The position numbers and the translations under genes are program-made. Under the pieces are notes generated by a model, which made no database searches, was not told where the DNA came from, and saw only the letters and a program-made list of their open reading frames with translations. Shown here piece after piece: positions 39,487 to 48,771 of a stretch of 64,000 bases of DNA (positions within the stretch are counted from its first letter, which is position 1; the number at the start of each line of letters is the position of its first letter). The DNA is taken from contig NZ_LMGJ01000001.1 of NCBI RefSeq assembly GCF_001427385.1, forward strand, positions 428,377 through 492,376. The letters are read 5' to 3'. The DNA comes from Mesorhizobium sp. Root157. Its GTDB lineage: Bacteria; Pseudomonadota; Alphaproteobacteria; Rhizobiales; Rhizobiaceae.

Positions 39487-40266
39487 ATGGCTGAACCCCT
39501 TCGCAACTACCAGACGCGCACGGTTCCCTATGGCCGCGCGGATGCGGCCATCGACGAGGGCCTGCGCGCTTACATGATCCGCGTCTACAATCTGATGGGC
39601 ATGGGCCTACTGATCACCGGTCTTGCCGCCGTCGTCACCATCATGATGGCGACAACCAATGATCAATCGGCTGCCGTCGCTACGCTGCCGAGCGGCCAGA
39701 TGCTCACCTCCTTCGGCTACGCGATCTTCGCTTCGCCGCTGAAATGGGTGGTCATTCTCGCCCCTCTTGCTGCCGTGTTCTTCCTGTCGTTCCGCGTCCA
39801 GTCGATGAGCGTTGCCGCCGCCCAAACCACGTTTTGGGTCTACGCCGGCCTTGTCGGCCTGTCGCTGTCGTCGATCTTCCTCGTCTACACCACAGCCAGC
39901 GTAACGCAGACCTTCTTCGCCACCGCGGCCGCCTTCGGCGCGCTGTCGCTCTATGGCTACACGACCAAGCGCGACCTGACCGCGATGGGCTCGTTCCTGA
40001 TCATGGGCGTGTTCGGCCTGATCATCGCGATGGTGATCAACATCTTCCTGCAATCGTCTGCCCTGTCTTTCGCCGTCTCGGCGATCGGCGTGCTGATCTT
40101 TGCCGGCCTCACCGCCTACGACACGCAGAAGATCAAGGAAATGTACTTCGAGGGCGACGACACGGTAGTCGCCGGCCGCAAGTCGATCATGGGTGCGCTC
40201 ACCCTCTATCTCGACTTTATCAACCTGTTCATGTTCCTGCTGCAGTTCATGGGCGACCGCCGCTAG
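39487..40266 (+). CDS. Bax inhibitor-1/YccA family membrane protein (YbhL-like)
   Basis: 259 residues with seven hydrophobic segments. The BI-1 pattern shows in RVYNLMGMGLLITG, FRVQSMSVAAAQTTFWVYAGLVGLSLSS, LFAGLTAYDTQKIKEMYFEG-like text and LTLYLDFINLFMFLLQF at the C-terminus. The paired aspartates of the family pH/calcium sensor fit TAYDTQ and YLDFIN. GAGGAA precedes the ATG. The likely ybhL leader lies directly upstream. Physiological role unclear. Confidence 0.92.
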   Translation: MAEPLRNYQTRTVPYGRADAAIDEGLRAYMIRVYNLMGMGLLITGLAAVVTIMMATTNDQSAAVATLPSGQMLTSFGYAIFASPLKWVVILAPLAAVFFLSFRVQSMSVAAAQTTFWVYAGLVGLSLSSIFLVYTTASVTQTFFATAAAFGALSLYGYTTKRDLTAMGSFLIMGVFGLIIAMVINIFLQSSALSFAVSAIGVLIFAGLTAYDTQKIKEMYFEGDDTVVAGRKSIMGALTLYLDFINLFMFLLQFMGDRR

Positions 40267-40291
40267 TCAACGGCTGGACCAGTTGAATGCC

Positions 40292-40317
40292 AAAGGGCGG
40301 CCCAACGGTCGCCCTTT
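40292..40317 (+). terminator. Candidate terminator after the BI-1 gene
   Basis: 8-bp stem AAAGGGCG / CGCCCTTT with a 10-nt loop, 25 bp after the stop, followed by CCATTTG. The stem starts A-rich and ends T-rich, which fits an intrinsic terminator of modest strength. Confidence 0.55.
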
Positions 40318-40384
40318 CCATTTGCGCCGACGTTTGATGTAATAAAAGGCATAAACGAACATTGCCTATTTATTGAGCAAGACG

Positions 40385-40945
40385 ATGATACGAGCGGCGA
40401 CCGTAGCGGACCTTGGACAGATCACCGAGATCTATTCGGATGCCGTTCTCAACGGCACGGCGAGTTACGAACTCGAGCCGCCGACGCTTGCTGAAATGCA
40501 GGCCCGCTATGACAACCTGCGCGCGGGCGGATTTCCTTACCTTGTTGCAGCGGATGCAGCGGGTACCATTCTCGGCTATGCCTATGCCGGACCATTCAGG
40601 ACACGTCCGGCCTATCGCTTCATCGTCGAGGATTCGGTCTATGTGATGCCGTCCGCGAAAGGCCGCGGCGTTGGCCTCGAATTGCTGCGAGCGCTGATTG
40701 AGGCCGTGCGCCAGCTTGGCTTCCGGCAACTTGTGGCGGTGATCGGCGACGGCAGCGCCGAAAGTCCGTCCGTCCGTTTGCATGAGAAGTTGGGTTTTCG
40801 CCATTGCGGCCGGCTGCAAGGCTCCGGCTACAAGCGTGATCGCTGGCTGGACACGGTTTTCATGCAACTGGAATTGAATGGCGGCACAACGTTGCCGCCG
40901 GATGCCGACTCGCTACCGGAGAAAAAATTCCGTCACGAAATGTGA
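40385..40945 (+). CDS. GNAT N-acetyltransferase (phosphinothricin acetyltransferase-like)
   Basis: 186 residues. Family text: NGTASYELEPPTLAEMQ near residue 24, YAYAGPFRTRPAYRFIVEDSVYV, the acetyl-CoA loop RGVGLELLRAL, and LHEKLGFRHCGRLQGSGYK. This matches the Pat/MnaT group that acetylates phosphinothricin, methionine sulfone or similar amino acids. The native substrate is unknown. ATG start at 40385; an in-frame TTG lies four codons upstream. Confidence 0.85.
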   Translation: MIRAATVADLGQITEIYSDAVLNGTASYELEPPTLAEMQARYDNLRAGGFPYLVAADAAGTILGYAYAGPFRTRPAYRFIVEDSVYVMPSAKGRGVGLELLRALIEAVRQLGFRQLVAVIGDGSAESPSVRLHEKLGFRHCGRLQGSGYKRDRWLDTVFMQLELNGGTTLPPDADSLPEKKFRHEM

Positions 40946-40980
40946 AAGCTTGCCTGCGCTACAGGCGGAAACGGCGCTGG

Positions 40981-41084
40981 CGCTTTGATGAGAATCCGAA
41001 AACCAGATTTTGGTTTTTAGCACGCATGAAAGAAAATGCTTAAAGTGCGGCCAGCTAATCTGAAAGATCGCGGCGCGCTCTAAG
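40981..41084. repeat. Rhizobial dispersed intergenic repeat, inverted copy
   Basis: 41046-41084 reads, on the minus strand, AGAGCGCGCCGCGATCTTTCAGATT, matching 20721-20745 with one difference. The adjoining part holds an inverted pair GAATCCGAAAACCAGAT / TTGGTTTTTAGCACGC-type segments. It lies between the GNAT gene and btuD, and its edge provides the btuD TAG stop. Confidence 0.65.
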
Positions 41085-41871
41085 ATCCAGCCGATCCAGG
41101 GTCGGCAAGGTCGAGCGGATGCACGATGCGGGCGCCATCGGCATCGCCGAAAAATGCCTCGACGCCATAGACGGCGCGCAACGTCTCCTGCGTCAGCACG
41201 GTTTCGGGAGGACCATCGGCGACGATCCTGCCGCGGTCGATCAAGATGAGGCGCGAGCACCAGCGCGCCGCAAGCCCGAGATCGTGCAGTGAGGCCACCA
41301 CGCTCCTGCCATCGCGCGCCAGGTTGCCGAACAGCCGCATCAGAGCGATCTGGTGCGAAGGATCGAGCCCGGCTGTCGGCTCGTCCGCCAAAAGCAGCGG
41401 CGTGTCCTGGGCAAGCGCGCGGGCCGTCAGAACGCGCGCTTTCTCGCCGCCGGACAGTTCCGTCGCGATGCGGTGGCTGAACGCCTCGACATCCATGCGC
41501 CGCATGGCTTCGTCGATGACGGCACGGTCGGCATCGGTAAGCGCTGCAAAGCTCGGCAGGTGCGGCGAGCGCCCGAGCGCCACCACCGCCTCCACCGGCA
41601 CGTCCCAGGCGATTTCGCGCTCCTGCGCCAGATAGGCGATCTTGCCGGCCCGCTGCCTGGCGCCGATTGCCGTGGCACTTTTTCCGTCAAGCAGGATCGT
41701 TCCGGCAAACGGCAACAGGCCGAGGACGGACCGCAGCAAGGTCGACTTGCCGGCGCCGTTCGGGCCGATGAGGCCGACGAACTCTCCCGCAGCCACGGAA
41801 AATGTCAGGTCGTGCAGGACTTGTTTACCGCCGAGGCTGACGGAAAGGCCGGTTGAGGACAGAAGCGTCAT
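41080..41871 (-). CDS. btuD: Cobalamin ABC transporter ATP-binding protein
   Basis: 263 residues. Walker A is GPNGAGKSTLLRSVLGL near residue 37, the signature is ELSGGEKARVLTARAL, Walker B is PLLLADEPTAGLD, and the switch histidine is in ASLHDLGLA. It powers BtuC. The start overlaps the btuC stop by 4 nt. Last gene of the riboswitch-controlled btu operon. The TAG stop lies in a palindromic repeat, so the last residues (LADPGSAGS) may be repeat-influenced. Confidence 0.9.
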   Translation of the reverse strand: MTLLSSTGLSVSLGGKQVLHDLTFSVAAGEFVGLIGPNGAGKSTLLRSVLGLLPFAGTILLDGKSATAIGARQRAGKIAYLAQEREIAWDVPVEAVVALGRSPHLPSFAALTDADRAVIDEAMRRMDVEAFSHRIATELSGGEKARVLTARALAQDTPLLLADEPTAGLDPSHQIALMRLFGNLARDGRSVVASLHDLGLAARWCSRLILIDRGRIVADGPPETVLTQETLRAVYGVEAFFGDADGARIVHPLDLADPGSAGS

Positions 41872-42869
41872 GTCAGCCTCCGCCGGGCACGAAACACCAG
41901 CCACAGGAAGAACGGCGCACCGACGATTGCGGTCAGCACACCGAGCTTCAAGTCGCGTTCCGGCGCAATCAGGCGCACCAGCACGTCGGCGGCAAGCACC
42001 ACGCAGGCGCCGCCAAGCGCACTGGCAAGCAAGAGACGCGACGGCCTCGACCCGACCAGGGGCCGCAGTATGTGCGGCACCACCAGACCGACAAAGCCGA
42101 TGGCGCCCGAAACCGCTGTGCCGGCCCCCACGCAGGCGGCAGTACCGAACACGGCGAGGAACTGGACGCGGCGCATGTCGATGCCCATGCTGGCTGCGGT
42201 TTCCGAACCGAGGGTGAGCGCATCGAGCGAGCGCCCGAGCGAACCCAGCATCACCCAGCCGACGACCATGAATGGTCCGGCAAGCCACACATGGGTCATG
42301 GAGCGGTCGGTCAGCGAGCCGAGCATCCAGAACATGATCTCCAGCGCGGCAAACGGGTTGGGCGACAAGTTCAGCGCCAGGGAGGTCATTGCGCCGGCAA
42401 AGCTGGTTACGGCAATGCCGGCCAGGATGATGAGCAGCGAATTGCCGCGCGTACCTGCCATGGCTTGCACGACCACGACCGCGAGCACAGCACCCGCCAG
42501 CGCCGCCAAGGGCAGCGCCAGGGCAAACGCAGCCGACAGACCGGTATAGATGGCAAGCACGGCACCGAGCGAAGCCGTGGCGCTGATGCCCAGCAACCCC
42601 GGCTCCGCCAGAGGGTTGCGCAGATAGCCTTGCAGGACGGCGCCCGACAGGCCAAGCGTCGCGCCGATCATCAACCCAAGCAGGGCGCGCGGCAGCCTGA
42701 TGTCGCGCATGATCAAGGTCACGGCGTCCGCCTTGCCGGAGAAAAGGGCCACCATGCTGTCGCCGAAAGCGATACCTGCCGGTCCGACCGTCAGCGACAG
42801 CAGGAACAGGACCAGCGTAGCGGCGGCAAGCAAGGCGACCAGAAGCCTGTAGCGGAGGTTTACGGTCAC
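41868..42869 (-). CDS. btuC: Cobalamin ABC transporter permease (FecCD family)
   Basis: 333 residues, about ten membrane segments, FecCD/BtuC type. LPRALLGLMIGATLGLSGAVLQG and the RNPLAEPGLLGIS loop are diagnostic. GAIGFVGLVVPHILRPLVG is the coupling region that contacts the ATPase. The gene starts at GTG, overlapping the btuF stop by 4 nt. It imports vitamin B12 across the inner membrane; the operon context makes B12 more likely than a siderophore. Confidence 0.92.
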   Translation of the reverse strand: MTVNLRYRLLVALLAAATLVLFLLSLTVGPAGIAFGDSMVALFSGKADAVTLIMRDIRLPRALLGLMIGATLGLSGAVLQGYLRNPLAEPGLLGISATASLGAVLAIYTGLSAAFALALPLAALAGAVLAVVVVQAMAGTRGNSLLIILAGIAVTSFAGAMTSLALNLSPNPFAALEIMFWMLGSLTDRSMTHVWLAGPFMVVGWVMLGSLGRSLDALTLGSETAASMGIDMRRVQFLAVFGTAACVGAGTAVSGAIGFVGLVVPHILRPLVGSRPSRLLLASALGGACVVLAADVLVRLIAPERDLKLGVLTAIVGAPFFLWLVFRARRRLT

Positions 42870-43732
42870 GGCCGCTCCTGCCCCCGTGCGGCGGCGCGCT
42901 GCAGCACGAAAGCGGCCTCGAGCGTGAAGGGAGCACCGCAGATCATGTTGGGCACCGGCACACCTACGCTCTGCTTTTCCGCTTCGAGCGCCCGGAACGC
43001 TGGATGCACGAAATTCTCCTGCGCCAGTGCCGGCGCGCCGCCATAGGAACGAAAGCTGGTGGCGATCAAATCAGGCTGCGCCGTGATCAGCAATTCCAGC
43101 GGCAGTCGGGTACTGCCTGAGATCCCCAGCTTTTCAGCAATATTGACGAGACCGGCGGCGCGGAAGATTTCGTTGGCCAGCGTGCCGGTACCGGTCGTGT
43201 AGCTGTTGGCGTCGTACAGCGCGATCGAACGGCCGGGAGGCTGTCGAGCCTTTAGCACGGCAAGGCCGGCGTCCAGTTCGGAAACAAGTTCGCCGGCACG
43301 TTCCTGCCGCTGCAGGAGTTCGCCGACACGCAGGATGTTCTTGCGAATATCGTCGAATGAGCGCGCCGGCGCGAACTCTTCCACCTTGACGCCGAGTTCT
43401 CGCAGAAGGTTCACCGTTGCCCTTGACGAAAACGTCCCGGCCAGCACGAGATCCGGTTCCATCAGGAAGATTTCCTCCGCCAGTGCATGGTTGACGGCGA
43501 AAGCCTCGGCCTCGTTCGCCATCGCTGACGAATTCGGATCGCGCGCCAACGCCGAAACCGAGTGAAGCTGCCTCTCTCCGGCAATCAGCATGGCGAGTTG
43601 GTCGGTGCACACATTCATCGACACGACGCGATGGGGGACGGGTTCGGCATGAACGGGAGCGGTGAAAAGCAGGCCCGCCGCCACTAGCGGAACGAAGCCC
43701 GGCCCCCATCGCATCGGTCGACGGCGTTTCAT
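42866..43732 (-). CDS. btuF: Cobalamin periplasmic binding protein
   Basis: 288 residues. A signal peptide (about 7-29, cut after VHA) is followed by a class III binding-protein fold: RVVSMNVCTDQLAMLIAGERQLHSV, a central helix and a C-terminal lobe (AQPDLIATSFRSYGG). It captures cobalamin and delivers it to BtuCD. It overlaps the btuB stop by 4 nt (ATGA) and btuC by 4 nt. Confidence 0.88.
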   Translation of the reverse strand: MKRRRPMRWGPGFVPLVAAGLLFTAPVHAEPVPHRVVSMNVCTDQLAMLIAGERQLHSVSALARDPNSSAMANEAEAFAVNHALAEEIFLMEPDLVLAGTFSSRATVNLLRELGVKVEEFAPARSFDDIRKNILRVGELLQRQERAGELVSELDAGLAVLKARQPPGRSIALYDANSYTTGTGTLANEIFRAAGLVNIAEKLGISGSTRLPLELLITAQPDLIATSFRSYGGAPALAQENFVHPAFRALEAEKQSVGVPVPNMICGAPFTLEAAFVLQRAAARGQERP

Positions 43733-45636
43733 CAGAAGGTTCGCGAAAAGCTCAAAGTGATCGTCCGGCCCATGGCCTTGTAGCCTTTGATGCGCTCATA
43801 CTTTTCTTCGAACAGGTTTTCCACCGAAAGCTTCAGTTCCGACTGCTCATCGAGACGATAGGCGCCGCTCACATCGACCGTCGTATATGAAGACATTTTG
43901 TCTGTATTATTTGCATCAGCGAAACGGGTGCCGACGTAAAAGAGGCCAGCCTTCAGATGGAGCTTCTCCGTAGCTTGGAAATCCACTTCGGCCGAAGCCT
44001 TGAAGCGATCCTGGCGGGGCACGAAGTTACCGGTTGTCTCATCTATCGGCTTGCGCACATCGATGGATGCCTTGCCACCCCAACGGTCATTGAACCTGTG
44101 GGAAAGCACCGCCTCGAATCCTGTGACCCTCACGCGATCCAGGTTGAAGGGCTGCATAGGCCACAGAGTAGTATCCCAATTGATCTGATCCTTGATCCAG
44201 TTCTGATAGAAAGCCATGTCGAGGCTGGTCGCGTCGGTCGGCTGCCAATTCAGGCCGACCTCATAGGAGCGCGACCATTCCGGTCTCAAGTCGGGGTTGC
44301 CGACACCGAACGACTGCTGAAAATAAAGATCATTGAAGTTCGGAGCCCGGAAACCGGTTCCGTAAGAGGCGCGGGCGGTTAGTTCGGGCATGATGGCGTA
44401 GCTTGCCCCGATATTATAGGTCGTCGCGTCACCAAACTGCTCGTTGTAGTCATAGCGAAGGCCGGAATCGAAGCTAAGATCTCCGAGTTCCAGCGAATAC
44501 TGGCCGAACAGGGCCGCAAGATCGCGCCGTTTGACGGTATAGGTTCCCGTGCCATCAATCTGCTCGCGATATACCTCGGTTCCGACACTGACGATGTGGT
44601 TCGCCGTCTCCGTCTCGAAGGATTTCTCCGTCGAGGCCAAGATACCAAAACGTGTTGAATCGAATTTGTCCTCGGCAGTGACCCCGTCGCGGAAATTGGT
44701 GGAATTGTCCGAATTTGCACTCGCCTCGAACGTCGAGTTCCAGCTTTCCGAATGGTCCAGCCTGACGCCGATTTTGCCGACCAGCGTGTCGGTTTCAGTT
44801 TCGTTCAGCCCAACGGGATCGAAAGGACCCGGCTTGTTGTCGTATTGTGTCCGTGCCCGGGATATCAGGCCGTTCGAGTAAACGCCGCCCCAGTCGAACT
44901 CCTTTGATAGCGAATAGTTGAATGAACCTTGCCTGAAGCCGTCGTCGTCCGGCTCATTCGAGGTGTTGTCAGGCGTCGTGAAGTCATAACCCTGCGTGCC
45001 GAACAAACTGCCGCCAAAGGAATATTCCACTCCATCGACGGTTTGTCCGGCGTGGCTCGCAGACACCGTTCCTCCCCGGGGATGCATCACACCCGTCGTC
45101 ACCGTGGTGCAGGAATTGTCGCCGTTCGCGCAAACACCACCGCTCCTGGTTATGATGTTGATGATACCGCCGATGGCGTCGGCTCCGTACTGGGCTGAAT
45201 GAGCGCCCTTGGCAACTTCTATCCGCTGGATCGATTCGAGAGGAATATTGAACAGAGAGACTGAACCGCTGGTGGCAGAGCTCACGCGCACGCCATTGAC
45301 GAGAACCAGTGTCTGCTCGGCCTTGGTGCCACGGAGCGCAACGCCCGACGTTGCACCGATACCGCCGTACATGCTCACGGAAACGCCAGCATAGGTTTTC
45401 AAAAGCGAAGGCAGGTCGACTGCTGCCGATTGCCGGATTTCCTCTTCCCCGATGACGGTTACCGACGATGTCGAGCGCTCCAGCGACGATGCACGCCGCA
45501 GCGGCGTAGTCACCACGATGCGGTCAAGGGTTGTCATACCATTGTTACCGGGCAGGCCCTGTGCATTGGCACCCCCCGTCAGTGCCAGCACACATGCACC
45601 GGCAGCAAATATCGTCTTTCTCAATTCCAACCCCAA
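43732..45636 (-). CDS. btuB: TonB-dependent outer membrane receptor, BtuB-like
   Basis: 634 residues. Signal peptide up to ANA near residue 25, then a TonB-box-like DRIVVTTPLRR. The plug domain has EEEIRQSAAVDLPSLLKTYAGV, VALRGTKAEQTLVLVNGVRV and RIEVAKGAHSAQYGADAIGGIINI. A beta barrel ends in an aromatic FSRTF. Size and plug match BtuB. No ATG is near the start: the best candidates are TTG codons at 45636 and 45624 with no strong ribosome site. That fits translation controlled by the cobalamin riboswitch upstream. Confidence 0.92.
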   Translation of the reverse strand: MGLELRKTIFAAGACVLALTGGANAQGLPGNNGMTTLDRIVVTTPLRRASSLERSTSSVTVIGEEEIRQSAAVDLPSLLKTYAGVSVSMYGGIGATSGVALRGTKAEQTLVLVNGVRVSSATSGSVSLFNIPLESIQRIEVAKGAHSAQYGADAIGGIINIITRSGGVCANGDNSCTTVTTGVMHPRGGTVSASHAGQTVDGVEYSFGGSLFGTQGYDFTTPDNTSNEPDDDGFRQGSFNYSLSKEFDWGGVYSNGLISRARTQYDNKPGPFDPVGLNETETDTLVGKIGVRLDHSESWNSTFEASANSDNSTNFRDGVTAEDKFDSTRFGILASTEKSFETETANHIVSVGTEVYREQIDGTGTYTVKRRDLAALFGQYSLELGDLSFDSGLRYDYNEQFGDATTYNIGASYAIMPELTARASYGTGFRAPNFNDLYFQQSFGVGNPDLRPEWSRSYEVGLNWQPTDATSLDMAFYQNWIKDQINWDTTLWPMQPFNLDRVRVTGFEAVLSHRFNDRWGGKASIDVRKPIDETTGNFVPRQDRFKASAEVDFQATEKLHLKAGLFYVGTRFADANNTDKMSSYTTVDVSGAYRLDEQSELKLSVENLFEEKYERIKGYKAMGRTITLSFSRTF

Positions 45637-45792
45637 AAGTCGCGGGCGAAGCTTCGCCCATTGGTTTTTTCAAACCGCGAACTGGTCGGGACAGGTTGGA
45701 ATGCGCACAATCCACCCTGCGGCCGTTCCGGCGCGCGGCAACACGTCTTCCGTGTCACCGCAACGGACGACCGCGCCTGACCACACCCCGTG

Positions 45793-46000
45793 GGCAAGCA
45801 TGGGTGACCGAAACCGGCAGGTCTCCTGACTTCCGTGTCGTCGCTTCCTTCCGCCTTCCCGGCTGTCTCTAGCCAGTGGCATCGTGGAAGAAGGCTCAAC
45901 GGTTACAGTTGCGGGGGCAGTCCGGCTTGTGCCGATGGCTCGGCCAACCGTGTTCCCTTTTCATCCGCCTTGGCGGAACCAGTTCCGACACCAGCTAGCC
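45793..46000 (-). promoter_or_regulatory. Cobalamin riboswitch upstream of btuB
   Basis: On the minus strand, conserved elements appear in the correct order. GGTTCCGCC..GATGAAAAGGGAAC comes first (about 45978-45949). CGGACTGCCCCCGCAACTGTAA follows (about 45926-45905). The B12-box region has GATGCCACTGGC (about 45884-45873) and GGGAAGGCGGAAGGA. Last comes AAGTCAGGAGACCTGCCGG (about 45833-45815). It ends about 160 bp before btuB. When bound to adenosylcobalamin it should repress the btuBFCD operon. Outer limits are approximate. Confidence 0.93.
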
Positions 46001-46156
46001 ATGATCGATAAGCGCTGTCAATTCCGGCAGCGCCGGCAACAGTCCGGATTGCGTCAATGCGTCGCCGGGTGAAGGGCAACCCGGGCCAATGCCGCACCGT
46101 CCTTGCGGGAAGTTGCGAATTCCGCTACGTCGCCGCTTTGCGGACGGGAGCAGGCC

Positions 46157-46654
46157 TTGACCGATCAACGCGCCGATGTCGCCATCATCATGGGCAGCCA
46201 GTCTGACTGGGAAACCATGCGCCATGCCGCCGAAACGCTGGAAGCGCTCGATGTCCCGCACAAGCGCCTGATCGTCTCGGCGCACCGTACCCCCGACCGG
46301 CTGTATGATTTCGCCAAGGGGGCCAAGGCAGCCGGCTACAAGGTGATCATCGCGGGAGCCGGCGGCGCCGCCCATCTGCCAGGCATGACGGCGGCCATGA
46401 CGGCGCTGCCCGTATTCGGCGTGCCGGTTGAATCGAAGGCGCTGTCCGGCCAGGATTCGCTTCTCTCCATCGTTCAGATGCCAGCCGGCATTCCGGTCGG
46501 AACGCTGGCCATTGGCAAGGCCGGCGCAGTCAACGCCGCCTTGCTTGCCGCTGCCGTGCTGGCATTGTCTGACGCAGCACTTGCATCGCGGCTCGATGCC
46601 TGGCGCGAGGCGCAGACGGCCAAGGTGGCGGCCGAACCCGAGGATCAACGCTGA
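46157..46654 (+). CDS. purE: N5-carboxyaminoimidazole ribonucleotide mutase
   Basis: 165 residues from a TTG ([17 protein letters not shown]) with GGGAG 8 nt upstream. An ATG 18 codons earlier has no such site. Family motifs are [10 protein letters not shown] near residue 11, [20 protein letters not shown] and the substrate loop [14 protein letters not shown]. It rearranges N5-CAIR to CAIR in purine synthesis. It overlaps purK by one base (TGATG). Confidence 0.95.
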   Translation: MTDQRADVAIIMGSQSDWETMRHAAETLEALDVPHKRLIVSAHRTPDRLYDFAKGAKAAGYKVIIAGAGGAAHLPGMTAAMTALPVFGVPVESKALSGQDSLLSIVQMPAGIPVGTLAIGKAGAVNAALLAAAVLALSDAALASRLDAWREAQTAKVAAEPEDQR

Positions 46655-47736
46655 TGCTCGCAGCCGGATCGACCATCGGCATCATCGGCGGAGGCCAGCT
46701 CGGCCGCATGCTGGCGATGGCCGCAGCACGCCTCGGCTACCGGACCGTGGTGCTGGAGCCGCAGCCGGATTGCCCCGCGGCACAGGTTGCCAATCGCCAG
46801 ATCACCGCCGCCTATGACGACCCGGCTGCACTCGCCGAACTCGCAGCGGCCTCAGCCGTAGTAACCTACGAGTTCGAGAATGTTCCGGTTGCCGCTGCCG
46901 AGATACTGGCCGCCAGGGTACCCGTCCATCCGCCCGCGCGCGCCCTCGAAGTGGCGCAGGACCGCGTGGTGGAAAAAGAATTCCTCAATGGCATCGGCAT
47001 CGCCACGGCCGGCTTCCATCCGGTCGACGACGACGCCGGTTTGACCGAAGCCTTGCGCGCCTTCGACGGCAGCGGCGTCTTGAAGACCCGGCGCATGGGC
47101 TACGACGGCAAGGGCCAGCGCGTATTCCGCAACATGGCAAGCGGCGGCTTCGCCGGCGTGTGCGAAGCGATGGGCAGCGTGCCGCTGATCCTCGAGGCGC
47201 TGGTGCCTTTCGAGCGCGAGATTTCCGTCATCGGCGCACGCGGTGCGGACGGGGCGATCGCGACCTATGCGCCGGCCGAGAACATCCATCGCAACGGCAT
47301 CCTCCACTCCTCGACCGTGCCGGCCGCCATTTCCACAACAGCGGCGGACGCAGCGCGCGCGGCAGCGGCGAAGATCCTCAACGCGCTTGACTATGTCGGC
47401 GTCATCGGCGTCGAATTCTTCGTACTGCCGGATGGCGCGCTGCTGGCCAACGAGATCGCCCCGCGCGTTCACAATTCCGGTCACTGGACCGAAGCCGCCT
47501 GCGCACTATCGCAGTTCGAACAGCACATTCGCGCAGTCGCGGGCCTGCCGCTCGGCGATCCACGCCGTCACAGCGATTGCGTGATGGAAAACCTGATCGG
47601 CAACGACATCGCCCGCGTGCCCGCCTTGCTGGCCGAAGCCGACGTATTGGTGCATCTTTATGGCAAGGCCGAAGCCCGCCTCGGCCGCAAGATGGGGCAT
47701 TTCACCCGGCTTGGCCGACGCATTGCCCAAAGCTGA
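46654..47736 (+). CDS. purK: N5-carboxyaminoimidazole ribonucleotide synthase
   Basis: 360 residues, ATP-grasp carboxylase. The N-terminal TIGIIGGGQLGRMLAMAAARLGY is followed by YEFENVP, LKTRRMGYDGKGQ and NEIAPRVHNSGHWTEAAC. It makes N5-CAIR from AIR, bicarbonate and ATP, the substrate of PurE. The two genes are coupled by a 1-nt overlap. Confidence 0.96.
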   Translation: MLAAGSTIGIIGGGQLGRMLAMAAARLGYRTVVLEPQPDCPAAQVANRQITAAYDDPAALAELAAASAVVTYEFENVPVAAAEILAARVPVHPPARALEVAQDRVVEKEFLNGIGIATAGFHPVDDDAGLTEALRAFDGSGVLKTRRMGYDGKGQRVFRNMASGGFAGVCEAMGSVPLILEALVPFEREISVIGARGADGAIATYAPAENIHRNGILHSSTVPAAISTTAADAARAAAAKILNALDYVGVIGVEFFVLPDGALLANEIAPRVHNSGHWTEAACALSQFEQHIRAVAGLPLGDPRRHSDCVMENLIGNDIARVPALLAEADVLVHLYGKAEARLGRKMGHFTRLGRRIAQS

Positions 47737-47877
47737 GGGTAAAGCGAGCGCGCCCGGTCGTCACGCGAAGGTTGACAGGGACGAGACTCCTCGTTTATGA
47801 GCCTGTCACGAATTTGGCGCGCTCCTGGGCGCGCTTTTCAATTCCGCCCGCAAAGGGCCAAGTTGACGGGCAAGACC

Positions 47878-48003
47878 ATGAAGATCAAGAACTCGCTCAA
47901 GGCGTTGAAGGCGCGTCACCGGGACAACCGCCTGGTTCGCCGCAAGGGCCGCATGTACATCATCAACAAGACCGACCCGCGCTTCAAGGCCCGCCAGGGC
48001 TGA
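47878..48003 (+). CDS. rpmJ: 50S ribosomal protein L36 (cysteine-free type)
   Basis: 41 residues, very basic ([40 protein letters not shown]). It has the L36 fold but no cysteine, so it cannot bind the zinc of the C+ type. Alphaproteobacteria often have this C- form as the ykgO-like gene. The ATG has no ideal Shine-Dalgarno (GACGGG 9 nt upstream). It stands alone between purK and the TPR gene. Confidence 0.93.
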   Translation: MKIKNSLKALKARHRDNRLVRRKGRMYIINKTDPRFKARQG

Positions 48004-48125
48004 GTTGCGACTGGGGCCTGCGCTCGAATTCGGGTGCTTCGCAGTCTTGTGATGACCGCCGGCAAGCCGGCGCGCTCACACTAATTTCAGTTTGACCTTG
48101 CGCATGGCGAGACTAGACTCTTGCC

Positions 48126-48722
48126 ATGCGTATTTTTGTTGCCATCTGTCTGGTGCTTCTGGCGGCTACGCCCATGTCGCAGGCCGCCGACAAAGCCGTG
48201 CCGGGCGAGCCGGGTGCGAAAAGCACTGCGGCAGAGACGCATGAGCAACGCCTCGACAGGCTGTTCGGGGAGCTCAAGCGCGAGCGCAACGAAAAAATAG
48301 CGACCCACATATCCCAGCGTATCTGGCAGGAATGGGCGCAGTCAGGCAGCGCCTCGGTCGAACTGATGATGCAGTGGTCGCAAAAAGCCATCGAGACAAA
48401 GAAGTTCGATGTCGCGCTTGATTTCCTTGATCAGGTTGTAACCCTGCAACCTACCTATGCGGAAGGCTGGAACCGCCGCGCGACCGTTCACTACATGATG
48501 AAGAACTACGGGAAGTCGATGGCCGACATCGACCGCACCCTGCAGCTTGAGCCGCGCCATTTCGGCGCTCTGTCCGGATTGGCGCAGATCATGATGGATA
48601 CCGATCGCAAGGAGGCGGCGCTGCGGGCCTGGCAGCGTGTCCTCGACATTTATCCGATGCTGCGCAACGCCCAGAACCAGGTTTCGGCCATATCCGAAGA
48701 ACTGGCGGGCGAAAGCATCTGA
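48126..48722 (+). CDS. Exported TPR-repeat protein
   Basis: 198 residues. A signal peptide (MRIFVAICLVLLAATPMSQA) precedes a helical domain. Repeats are visible at VALDFLDQVVTLQPTYAEGW, YGKSMADIDRTLQLEPRHFG and AALRAWQRVLDIYPMLRNAQ: three tetratricopeptide units from about residue 95. This suggests a periplasmic scaffold or protein-interaction role. No enzyme motif. It converges on pyk. Confidence 0.85.
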   Translation: MRIFVAICLVLLAATPMSQAADKAVPGEPGAKSTAAETHEQRLDRLFGELKRERNEKIATHISQRIWQEWAQSGSASVELMMQWSQKAIETKKFDVALDFLDQVVTLQPTYAEGWNRRATVHYMMKNYGKSMADIDRTLQLEPRHFGALSGLAQIMMDTDRKEAALRAWQRVLDIYPMLRNAQNQVSAISEELAGESI

Positions 48723-48771
48723 TCTTCTCCGGCACCGCCTGAGCGGGCAAGCCGGCCCCCATCTGATGCAA

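Noticed and set aside
41080..42936. Extension of the btuD frame through btuC
   Set aside because: The added part is btuC in another frame. The ATG at 41871 overlaps the btuC stop as in the other operon joints.
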